DNA of 64,000 nt from DASYKS01 sp035995205 (GTDB taxonomy: Bacteria; Acidobacteriota; Thermoanaerobaculia; Multivoradales; UBA5704): assembly GCA_035995205.1 (NCBI GenBank), contig DASYKS010000017.1, positions 124,001-188,000 on the forward strand. The letters run 5' to 3'. Position 1 is the stretch's first letter. Every line of letters starts with the position of its first letter. The position numbers and the translations under genes were made by a program. The notes below the pieces were generated by a model that made no database searches, was not told the DNA's origin, and saw only the letters and a program-made list of their open reading frames with translations. This document shows, piece after piece, positions 34,401 to 41,468 of this stretch.

Positions 34401-35980
34401 AGCGTGACGCCGGTCACTTTCCGCCCTTCGAGCTTCCACTGCTCCAGTTTCGGAATGTGCTCGGCGATCAACTTCAACGTGTACGGCCGCTCCGCCAGCT
34501 CCTCTAAGTTGTGGACCGAGCGGATCAAGGCGAGCAGATTCTCGACGTCTTGGCCGGGGAGATTCTTTGCGAGGTACTCTTCGATCTGCTCGGTCGTGAA
34601 TGGTAAGAGGACGAGTGCTCGGTAGTCGGAGGCTGAGATCACCTCGCGGTCTTCGCCGAGGAAATGGTTCTTCTCTTCGCGTAGCGTCCGAAAGTAGTGG
34701 GTTCTACAGGAGATCACCAGCTTGCCACGCGTTTTGATCGGTTCTCCCTCACTCGCGGGAGTTCTGCGTAACGGAAGAATGCTCCACAGCTGGCGTGTAA
34801 ATCGTTTTCCCTGGGCTTCGGTCAGATGGACGAGCACCTCGTCGAGACCGTCAAAGATCGCGACCGCGCCGCCAGATTGGACCAGCGCCTTGATCTCACC
34901 GGCGGGGGGCGCGTCGCCGTAGGTTCGTGTCGCGACGATCCGGAGGGTGTCTGTGAGCAAGGGATTCTGCTTGGCGTCGTCACCCAGCCATCGGAGGTCG
35001 AGGTAGATTGGGAGCGGTAGGCTCGGATCGGACTTCCGGTCTTCGATTAGCCGGCGCGTAAACATCTCGCAGGTCGTCGTCTTGCCCATGCCGTATTCAC
35101 CGAGCAGGGCACAGAACGGAGGCTGTGCCGGATCGGTGGCCCAAGCGCGAAGGAACGCGAGCGCCTCGACCGGCTTGCCGAACGTAGCGGGACTTTCACT
35201 CTCGCCTCTGCGCAGCGAAGTCTCGATCGCCAGGTTCGAAAGGGTCTTTTCGGGATCGATCGGAGAACTAGTCCACGGGATCGGCGGACGGTCGAACGCC
35301 TCGAAGCGCGGAGTCTCCTGCGGTCGGGCGGTCGGAGACTTTTCGGCAGGGGCCGCCTCGGAGGTGAGGGGGAAGTGCTTCGACGCGAGGGCGAGAATCT
35401 TGTCGAATAGTTCGTCAGCGAACTCGTCCCGCTTGCGTCCCCGCGCGAAAGCCCGCCCATCGCGCGGGAAGATCTGAGGCTTTTCGAGCCCTCGGAGGTT
35501 CACCTTCCGATCGAAAGAAATCGCCTTCAGGGCAACCGGGATCGACCGTTTCCGGACCGGCTTTCCGGAGCCGGCGGAGACGAAGTACGGTAACTCGTTT
35601 TCTAGAATGTAGTCCTGCCTTAGGAACTTGTAGCTCAAGAGCAGCAGGCCGTAGTCACAGGCTGCGATGGCGGCCTGGATCCCTTCGTGCCATAGCTCGC
35701 CGGGAAGAATCTCCCGGTCGTCCCAGAGCTCGAATCGGTAGTCGTTCGCGGCCTTGAGCCGATCGTCAAGGCGCTTGAGCAACTCCTCCTTGAGCGCCCT
35801 GTCCTCGTGCGCGTAGGAGACAAAGATCTTGATCAGCTGGCGCCCATCGACCACCAGGGCCTTCGGGTCAACCAGTGCCCCGCCGCGGAGGAGCATCCCT
35901 TCGATTGACAGCGCCTCCGCCCGGGCCGCCGGGCTATCCGGCTCCGGTGAGCGATCCGGTCGTTCGGGGTGGGACGCCAT
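31475..35980 (-). CDS. TIR-NACHT-pentapeptide-WD40 STAND NTPase
   Basis: A 1501-residue multidomain protein. Residues about 48-185 form a TIR-like domain (IKIFVSYAHEDRALKEELLK, FELWDDREILPGELW, then LLLLSYKFLRQDYILENEL, with a Glu in the position of the NADase glutamate). A NACHT-type NTPase follows: Walker A LLGEYGMGKTTTCEMF (about 290) and Walker B AVAIFDGLDEVLVHL (about 376). After a helical region (to about 735) come pentapeptide repeats (LDLKGASFRGANLHGARL...ADFQGANL), then fourteen 42-residue WD40 repeats (about 843-1435), enough for two seven-bladed propellers. This is the layout of immune-like STAND proteins: repeats recognise a trigger, NACHT oligomerises, TIR executes (often NAD depletion). 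AGGAGG lies eight bases before the ATG at 35978-35980. Anti-phage function is inference; no phage genes are nearby. Confidence 0.9.
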   Translation of the reverse strand: MASHPERPDRSPEPDSPAARAEALSIEGMLLRGGALVDPKALVVDGRQLIKIFVSYAHEDRALKEELLKRLDDRLKAANDYRFELWDDREILPGELWHEGIQAAIAACDYGLLLLSYKFLRQDYILENELPYFVSAGSGKPVRKRSIPVALKAISFDRKVNLRGLEKPQIFPRDGRAFARGRKRDEFADELFDKILALASKHFPLTSEAAPAEKSPTARPQETPRFEAFDRPPIPWTSSPIDPEKTLSNLAIETSLRRGESESPATFGKPVEALAFLRAWATDPAQPPFCALLGEYGMGKTTTCEMFTRRLIEDRKSDPSLPLPIYLDLRWLGDDAKQNPLLTDTLRIVATRTYGDAPPAGEIKALVQSGGAVAIFDGLDEVLVHLTEAQGKRFTRQLWSILPLRRTPASEGEPIKTRGKLVISCRTHYFRTLREEKNHFLGEDREVISASDYRALVLLPFTTEQIEEYLAKNLPGQDVENLLALIRSVHNLEELAERPYTLKLIAEHIPKLEQWKLEGRKVTGVTLYREMVASWLERDAGKHTLTMDHKLRLMERFAAELWISGKRAWSAEDLEQWLIDFLDDTPKVRSHYEGKERELLKEDLRTATFLVRDGKDGFRFAHTSLQEFFLAAHLHRALLEKRFEAWQIPRPSPETLDFLGQLIAEKDEAEVLAAFRELRGAYRSQASELMLLYALRAIEKALPAPALTGIQLSGAWLKDWAIAAPVGSPRLDLKGASFRGANLHGARLNRIDLSDADFQGANLTCAELIGGMVRKARFGEAILVGTVFRDLDMNGSSFTGAKLHRTQWLNCGLEKVSGLARAAGLFAGCEPADWNTRPVRPRAWLTALEGHRDAVYSCTFSPDGLRLASAGIDDTVRLWDTATGEVLRVLRGHRGGVFFCVYSPDGSRLASCGLDRTLRLWDTATGESLRDLNGHWYGPHSCAFSPDGSCLASAGENVLRLWDTATGERLRVLEGHGRIQVWSCAFSPDGSLLASGAADGTVRLWDAATGEALHTLEGHRESVTSCAFSPDSSRLASSGEDGTVRLWDAETGESLRVLEGHRSKVNFCVFTPDGSRLASAGADSTVRLWDASTGEAVRLLEGHRGFVSSCTFSPEGKRLASAGSDAFVHLWDAATGESLRLLEGHGSRVWFCALSPDGKRLASVGSDAVVRLWDAATGHALRVLDGHRDRVWSCAFSPDGSHLASAGNDGTVRIWEAATGEILRVLEGHGGSGVLSCAFSPDGSRLASAGEYGTVLLWDVATGEALRLQGGVDPVRSCTFSPDGSRLAAAGNGGTLRIWEAVTGETLRVLEGQRGRIWSCAFSPDGSHLASAWSDGTVQLWDAATGESLCVLEGHRSRAVWFCSFSPDGSCLASAGADGFVRLWDAATGKTLRYLGGHQGGVSSCVFSPQGIDLVSAGEDGTIRLWDVRSGRESARIELLPDGEFASFFGPDLALSYASPGAWRWLGWLAPDPETGVITRYPAEIFGPLPGPDEKGGYRER
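31690..33450 (-). repeat. Fourteen tandem WD40-coding repeats of about 126 bp
   Basis: Each unit encodes a 41-43-residue blade fitting EGHRxxVxxCxFSPDGxRLASAG and xDGTVRLWDAATGExLRV. Units are far more alike than in housekeeping WD40 proteins; differences cluster just after GH, around xxVxxC, and at the D/N-G-T turn. A conserved Cys replaces the common Val/Ala before the FSPDG strand in nearly all blades. The antisense strand is also open for long stretches, an effect of the repeated codons. Confidence 0.88.
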
Positions 35981-36059
35981 TCCTCGCTTCCTCCTGGCTG
36001 TCGCGATGTGCGAGGAAGCAGTTTATCAAGCGAGCGCTGCGGCCGATCCGAGTCGTCCG

Positions 36060-36332
36060 GACCTGGGTCTTGAGCGTCCGGACTTGGGTCCGAGTCGTCG
36101 GGGTCTGGGTCGCAGAAGTCCGGACTTAGGTCCGAGTCGTCGGGACCTGGGTCGCAGGGGTCGAGACCTGGGTCTGCGGCGTCCGGACCTCGGTCTTGAA
36201 CGTCGGGACCTGAGTCCGAATCGTCCGAACCTGGGTCTGGTCCGTCCGGACCCGGGTCTGAGCCGTCCAGACCTGGGTCGCGGCGGTCGGGACCGGCGTT
36301 GGGAGCGTCCAGACAGAGCGCGCCGCCCCGAA
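36060..36332. repeat. 21-bp-period tandem array 2, 13 units
   Basis: Units start every 21 bp without exception at 36060, 36081, 36102, 36123, 36144, 36165, 36186, 36207, 36228, 36249, 36270, 36291 and 36312. Consensus: GACCTGGGTC, five variable bases, then CGTCSG. The core is a dyad GACC-TG-GGTC and the unit junction GTCC-GGAC is a second one. Variable pentamers include TTGAG, CGAGT, GCAGA, GCAGG, TGCGG, TTGAA, CGAAT, TGGTC, TGAGC, GCGGC. The last two units are decayed. It lies 80-350 bp upstream of the STAND gene start, in its presumed promoter region. Confidence 0.93.
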
Positions 36333-36903
36333 AAAGCCGGGGATCATAACAAATAGGCCCTGGCCCTGAGGGCCAACCCCCGTTTAGCTGCTCGGCACCC
36401 GGACCGAACGCCTCGTGCAGTTCAACGTGACGCCGATCCGCAGCCGCAGCCGGTCCCGCCGCACCGCACCCCCCTCCGACACGTCACCCCCGGCTGATCA
36501 GGCCGTAACGGTCGAACGGAAATCGGCGGCCGGTGAGTGAGCGAAGCGGGTAATAAGGCGCTGTAGAAGTTGGGTAAGGCGTGGGGCCTCCGGGCTCCAC
36601 GCCGGTCGTTTGGAAGGATCGGTCTTGGGTGCGGGCAGCGCCAACGGCGCGCCTTTATAATAGCCTGGGGCAACGCCCCAGGTAGGAAGGGCGAAACCTT
36701 AACAAAGGGCTGGAAGCCCGCCCCATCCAACGCTACGGAGCAAGGCAATGGTGCGGGCTTTCAGCCCTCTTGGAGTGGGTTGCGATCAGCGCCTAGGGCT
36801 TCGCCCTAGGCTATTATGGATTCGGGCCGTTGGCCCTCATGGTTGTTAAATAGTAAGCATAATTTGCCGTTGTATTCCTGGGTGCCCGGGTCTCCGGCCC
36901 TCG
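36333..36903. other. Gene-free region between array 2 and the kinase gene
   Basis: About 570 bp without a supportable gene. It contains several hairpin-forming stretches (GGCGTGGGGCC/GGCTCCACGCC near 36570-36600; GGGCTGGAAGCCC near 36705), the inverted-repeat element described separately, and AT-richer ends. Short reading frames here have no recognisable domain. Confidence 0.7.
36654..36820. repeat. MITE/REP-like composite palindromic element
   Basis: The ends are inverted: TATAATAGCCTGGGGC at 36656-36671 and GCCCTAGGCTATTAT at 36803-36817. Each end is itself a hairpin, CCTGGGGC-AAC-GCCCCAGG (36664-36682) and GCCTAGGGC-TTC-GCCCTAGGC (36791-36811). The interior is about 110 bp with GGAAGGGCGAAACC and pairing GGGCT/AGCCC segments. 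No coding capacity; it looks like a non-autonomous mobile or REP-type element. Confidence 0.65.
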
Positions 36904-38925
36904 TCAGCCCGCGATCGCCTTGAGCTGCTTTTCCAGCCGTTTGCGGTGGCGGTTCTCGGGGTCCATCTGGACCAGGATCTTGAGCGCCAGCTCGGCCGAG
37001 CTTCTTTGGCCCTGGGTGAGGAAAGCTTCCACCTGGCGCACGCCCTGTTCGATCGACTCGTGGCGGCGGTGCGCGGTTTCGGCACGATCGATCTCGGCGA
37101 GCAGCTCGGCACCCTGCGCAACGCCTTCCGGCAGCCGATTGAGCTCGTGGGCCGCGCTCCGGGCGGCGAGAAAATCCTTCGCCACGATCGCGTCTCCCGC
37201 CCGGCGCGCAAGCTCCGCGGCGAGCGCCTCGGTTCCGAGAGTGGCGCGGGCGGCGTCGATCCGCTCGCGATAGGCATCGAGCGTAACCTTCGGCACGTCG
37301 AGCCGGGCGAGGTCGGCGAGCTCGCGCTCCGCCTCGGCGATCTTGCGGCTGGCGAGCAGCGTTTCGAGCCGACGCCGGCGGGCGGCGAAGTCGATCGAAT
37401 CGCGGTCCTCCCGCTCGGCGGCGGCGATCGCTTCTTCGAGCGGCGCCGACCGTTCGGCCGAGCCGCCGATCCTGCGCACGATCTCCACTTGGCCGCGAGC
37501 CGCGCGGAGGTCGCCCCGGGCAAGCGCGGCGCGTCCTTGCTCCAGCACGTCGTCGATCTTCCGATCGCGTTCCAGCTCCTCGGCCAAGGCGGAGATCCGC
37601 GCCTCGACCTCGCTCCGTTTCGGGTAGCCCGGCATCTGTTCGAGCAGGCTTTCGAGCGCGAACCGGGCAAGCGCCAGCTGCCGCTTGCCCAGGTACCCTT
37701 CGAGCACCCGCTCGGTCTCCCGGATGCTTTCGCCGACCTGGCTCTTCGCCTCGGCCTCGGCCAGGATCTGGCGCATGGCATCGAGCCCGGGCGCCTGGGG
37801 GTTGGTCGCTTCCAGCTTGTGGACCATCTCGGCCGCCGGACCCAAGCGCCCCGCGACGATCGCCTCTCGTGCCCGCGCGAGCACCTGGTCGCCTTCGCGG
37901 GCTCGCGCCGCCGCTTTTTCGATCTGCGCGAGCAGCTCCATCCGCTCCTTGCGGGTCAGGTCGGACGAGCTGCGCGGCTTCTCGGCGGCGGGCGGCGGGC
38001 CGCTCAGCGCCGCGGGAATCTGGATCTCCTGGGTCGCCGCGGTGCTCAGGCGGTAGCCCACTTTTTCCAGCGCCAGGATGAAGCTCACCGCGTCGGGAAA
38101 GCGTTGCTCCCGTTCGCGCTGGAGCGCGCGCCGGATCACCCGATCGAGCTCCTGCGGCACGGCCACGTCGGGGTTGCGCCCGGCGAGCGGCAGGGGATCC
38201 TCGGACAGTCGCTTGAAGATGAAGCCGTGGGGGCTCTCCGATTCGAACGGCGGCCGGCCGCAGACCATCTCGTAGAGCACCAGGGCGAACGAGTAGAGGT
38301 CGCTCCGGCGATCCAGCCCGGCTTCGGAGGCGCCCGGACCCGCCTGCTCGGGCGAGCAGTACTGGAGCTTGCCCATGAACATGCCGACTTCCGTGATCTC
38401 CAGGGAGGGGTTCGGCCCGGGATCGCGGGCGAGGCCGAGATCGATGATCTTGACCCGCAGCTGCCCCCGGCGATCCTCGGTGATCATCAGGTTGTCGGGC
38501 GACAGGTCGCGGTGGATCACGCCGGTCGAATGGATCGCTTCCAGCCCGCGCAGGGTCTGGATGCCGAGCTGCACCGCCACCGGCACCGGGAACGGCCCTT
38601 CGCGGCGCAGGCGATCGCCGACCTCCTGACCTTCGATGTACTCCCAGACCATGTAAAAACTACCGTCGGCGAGCCGGGAGTAGTCGTAGAGGGTGGCGAC
38701 GTTCGGATGCTTGATCTGCGTCGCGAGGCGGGCTTCGCGCAGGAATCGAGCCTGGGCTACCGGGTCGGTGGCAAGATCCTGGCGCAGGATCTTGACCACC
38801 CGCAGCTCCTGCAGGTGAAGATGACGAACGAGATAGACCTCGCCCATGCCTCCGGCACCCAAGGGGCGTACGATTTCGTACTTGCCCTCGAGAACCGAGC
38901 CGATGTCCCTCGGGCTTCCGCCCAT
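36904..38925 (-). CDS. Ser/Thr protein kinase with C-terminal helical repeat region
   Basis: A 673-residue Hanks-type kinase. The kinase domain spans about residues 12-290: PLGAGGMGEVYLVRH, VVKILRQD, EYIEGQEVGDRL, the catalytic loop HRDLSPDNLM, IIDLGLARD and SPEQAGPG followed by SDLYSFALVLYEMVCGRPPF. Two deviations are notable: Ser replaces the usual Lys in HRDLK, as in many delta-proteobacterial kinases written HRDxSPxN, and DLG replaces DFG. The C-terminal 350 residues are charged helices (coiled-coil or TPR-like), without a membrane segment. The ATG at 38923-38925 has GGAGG four bases upstream; longer starts at 38994 or 39000 lack a ribosome site. It is divergent from the sulfatase-fold gene. 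Confidence 0.88.
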   Translation of the reverse strand: MGGSPRDIGSVLEGKYEIVRPLGAGGMGEVYLVRHLHLQELRVVKILRQDLATDPVAQARFLREARLATQIKHPNVATLYDYSRLADGSFYMVWEYIEGQEVGDRLRREGPFPVPVAVQLGIQTLRGLEAIHSTGVIHRDLSPDNLMITEDRRGQLRVKIIDLGLARDPGPNPSLEITEVGMFMGKLQYCSPEQAGPGASEAGLDRRSDLYSFALVLYEMVCGRPPFESESPHGFIFKRLSEDPLPLAGRNPDVAVPQELDRVIRRALQREREQRFPDAVSFILALEKVGYRLSTAATQEIQIPAALSGPPPAAEKPRSSSDLTRKERMELLAQIEKAAARAREGDQVLARAREAIVAGRLGPAAEMVHKLEATNPQAPGLDAMRQILAEAEAKSQVGESIRETERVLEGYLGKRQLALARFALESLLEQMPGYPKRSEVEARISALAEELERDRKIDDVLEQGRAALARGDLRAARGQVEIVRRIGGSAERSAPLEEAIAAAEREDRDSIDFAARRRRLETLLASRKIAEAERELADLARLDVPKVTLDAYRERIDAARATLGTEALAAELARRAGDAIVAKDFLAARSAAHELNRLPEGVAQGAELLAEIDRAETAHRRHESIEQGVRQVEAFLTQGQRSSAELALKILVQMDPENRHRKRLEKQLKAIAG

Positions 38926-39157
38926 CGCGCCTCCATCCGAAAACAGCGCGTATTGTAGCGCCGCTTCCTTCGCGTACCGTTCACCTTCCACCATGAGCAT
39001 GGGGTCGTAGGCGAAGCGGTCGGCCGCTATGTTACCGAAGCCGTGCTCCCGTCCCGCGCCGCGGTCGACCCCCACTTCCCGAAGGTGCGCCGGGGGAAAG
39101 AAACGAGCCGGAAGGGCTCCTTCTTCCGCTATTCTTTCTCGGTCGTCCGCTCGCTCC

Positions 39158-41350
39158 ATGCGCTTCCTTCTCCATGTCCCTTCGCTCGCCGCCGCCCGGG
39201 CCGGGGCGCTCGCCGCGCTCTTGACCCTCGGAGCCGGCGCATGCTCGCGTCCGGATGTCTCGGCTCCGAGACCGAAAAATCTCGTTTTGGTGACGATCGA
39301 TACGCTTCGGCGCGACCACGTCGGAGCCTACGGCGACCCGAAGGCGGCAACCCCGGCGCTCGACCGGCTGGCGCGCGAAGGGCTGCGGTTCGACGCCGCA
39401 ACCGCCAACGCCCCCCTCACCCTGGTTTCCCATTCGAGCCTGCTGTCGGGTTTGCTGCCACCGCACCACGGCCTACGCAACAACGGTGCCGGTACTTTTC
39501 CCGCCGATCGCGAGACGCTCGCCACGGTGCTCTCGGCCGCGGGCCTCAAGACCGGCGCGTTCGTCGCGGCCTTCGTGCTCGACCGGCGGTTCGGCCTCGG
39601 CCGCGGCTTCGACACCTATGACGACGAGGTCGAGCGCGAGGTCGGCGCCCGGCCGGCGCTCGAAGCCGAGCGGCGCGGCGACCAGGTGATGGACCGCGCG
39701 CTCGCCTGGCTCGGCGGGCTCGGTGGGCAACGTTCGGCGAAAGGCGACGAGGCGGCGCCCTTCTTCCTCTGGGTCCACCTGTACGACCCGCACGCACCGT
39801 ACGCGCCGCCGCCGCCGTTCCGCGAACGCTTCGCCGGGGACCCCTACCGCGGCGAGATCGCCTTTGCCGACGCGCAGGTCGGGCGCCTTCTCGACGAGCT
39901 CGACCGCCGCGGGCTCTCCGCCTCCACCCTGGTCGCCGTCGCCGCCGATCACGGCGAGGGCTTGGGCGAGCACGGCGAGGCGACCCACGGCATGCTGATC
40001 TATGAATCGACGCTCGCGGTGCCGCTGCTGCTGCGCGGCCCGGGCCTCGCGCCGCGGACGATCGCGGCGCCGGTCGGCCTGTGCGATCTCGGGCCGACCC
40101 TCGCGGGCCTGCTCGGCCACCCCTTTGCGCCGCCCGCCGCCGGCAAGGCGCTCGACGGCCGCGATCTTTCCGAACCGTTGAGGGAAGGCCGGGAGCCCGC
40201 GCGCGGTGAGGTCTACGCCGAGACCCATTACCCCGAAATCTTCGGCTGGAGCCCGCTCTCGATGCTCCGGCGCCGCGACGCGAAATACATTTCGGCGCCG
40301 CGCCCGGAGCTCTACGACCTGGCGCGCGATCCGGGCGAGCGGCGGAACCTGCTCTCCGCGGACGCGGGCAAGGATCCGCGCGATCCGCGCCTCCCCAGCG
40401 CCGGCTTCGCCGCGCGGCTGGCGGAGATCGAGGCCGGCGCGGTCAAGACCACGGCCCCGCGGGTCGACGCTGAGACCGCCGCGCGTCTCGCGAGCCTCGG
40501 CTACGTCGCCGGGGGCAACCGGACCGCCCCGCCGCGGGCGGGCGACCTGCGGCCCGATCCGAAAGACCGGATCGCCCTGTTTCAACGCTTTGAAGCGGCG
40601 GCCTTGGCGCTCCGCTCGGGAGATGCCGCGAGAGCGATCTCCGAGCTGCGCGCGCTCGCCGCCGCCGATCCGGGCAACGCGACGTTTCGCGGCCGGCTCG
40701 CCCAAGCGTTGCGCGAAGGCGGCCGGCCGGCCGAAGCGATCCCCGTGCTGCGCGATGCCGCGCTCGCCGCGCCGGCCGATCCCGACGTCTGGTACGACCT
40801 GGCGGTGGCGCTCCAAGCGGACGGCCGGTCCAAAGAGGCGCAGACCGCGATCGAGCGCGCGATCCAGCTCGACGACACGCGCCCCGATCCGCACAACACC
40901 CTGGGCCTGTTGCTGCTCGCCGAGGGTCGCGCCGACGAGGCGCGGCGCCAGTTCGAGCGCGCGGTGGCGATCGACCCGCGCGGCTCCGTCGCGCTCAATA
41001 ACTTGGGCAACGCCTTGCGCAGCTTGGGCCGAGCGGGCGAAGCCGAGGGAGCCTACCGCCGGGCGATCGCCGCGGCGCCGCGCTACGCCGAGCCCTGGAA
41101 CGGCCTCGGCGCTCTGTTGGTCGAGGCGGATCGCCCGCGCGAAGCGATCGACTGTTTCGATCGTTCGCGGGAGCTTGCGCCGGGCAACCTGGAAACGCTG
41201 ATCAACCGCGGCATCGCGCTGGAGCTGGCCGGCGACCGAAGCGGTGCCGCCGCGAGCTATCGGGACTTCCTCTCCGCGGCGGGCGGCGCCCCGGCTTGGG
41301 CCGACCAGCGCCGGGCCGCCGAGCAGCTGCTCGCCCGGCTCGCCCGCTAA
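39158..41350 (+). CDS. Sulfatase-fold hydrolase/transferase lipoprotein with TPR tail
   Basis: A 730-residue protein. A lipoprotein-type signal ends in LLTLGAGAC (lipobox Cys near residue 29). The alkaline-phosphatase/sulfatase domain shows NLVLVTIDTLRRDHVGAYG with metal-binding Asp residues, FLWVHLYDPHAPY and AADHGEGLGEHGE. At the active-site nucleophile the usual CxPSR formylglycine motif is replaced by TLVSHSSLLSG, so a Thr or Ser nucleophile (phosphotransferase- or phosphodiesterase-like chemistry) is likelier than sulfate hydrolysis. The C-terminal 200 residues are TPRs (DPDVWYDLAVALQADGRSKEAQ; NNLGNALRSLGRAGEAEGAYRRAI). Probably envelope-located. Confidence 0.88.
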   Translation: MRFLLHVPSLAAARAGALAALLTLGAGACSRPDVSAPRPKNLVLVTIDTLRRDHVGAYGDPKAATPALDRLAREGLRFDAATANAPLTLVSHSSLLSGLLPPHHGLRNNGAGTFPADRETLATVLSAAGLKTGAFVAAFVLDRRFGLGRGFDTYDDEVEREVGARPALEAERRGDQVMDRALAWLGGLGGQRSAKGDEAAPFFLWVHLYDPHAPYAPPPPFRERFAGDPYRGEIAFADAQVGRLLDELDRRGLSASTLVAVAADHGEGLGEHGEATHGMLIYESTLAVPLLLRGPGLAPRTIAAPVGLCDLGPTLAGLLGHPFAPPAAGKALDGRDLSEPLREGREPARGEVYAETHYPEIFGWSPLSMLRRRDAKYISAPRPELYDLARDPGERRNLLSADAGKDPRDPRLPSAGFAARLAEIEAGAVKTTAPRVDAETAARLASLGYVAGGNRTAPPRAGDLRPDPKDRIALFQRFEAAALALRSGDAARAISELRALAAADPGNATFRGRLAQALREGGRPAEAIPVLRDAALAAPADPDVWYDLAVALQADGRSKEAQTAIERAIQLDDTRPDPHNTLGLLLLAEGRADEARRQFERAVAIDPRGSVALNNLGNALRSLGRAGEAEGAYRRAIAAAPRYAEPWNGLGALLVEADRPREAIDCFDRSRELAPGNLETLINRGIALELAGDRSGAAASYRDFLSAAGGAPAWADQRRAAEQLLARLAR

Positions 41351-41468
41351 TTTCCGTTCGGTAAACGAAAACACGCCTCCGGGACGGACCCTCTCGACCC
41401 CCCGCTCCGGTTGGCGTAGTCTTAGGTCACCAACGTCCCTTGACGTTCTTCCAAAGGAGATTGCAGCG

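Noticed and set aside
36126..36347. Minus-strand frame with TQVRTxx heptads in array 2
   Set aside because: Same cause as above; it ends at a stop created in the unit at 36123 and has no start or ribosome site.
35829..36356. Plus-strand frame encoding heptapeptide repeats (RPDLGxx) across array 2
   Set aside because: A 21-bp period automatically gives heptapeptide repeats in any open frame. The frame starts antisense inside the STAND gene, has no ribosome site, and arrays 1 (22 bp) and 3 (stops) cannot code similarly, so the DNA pattern is the feature.
36946..38958. 670-codon plus-strand frame opposite the kinase gene
   Set aside because: The kinase motifs are unambiguous on the minus strand; the frame has no domain of its own.
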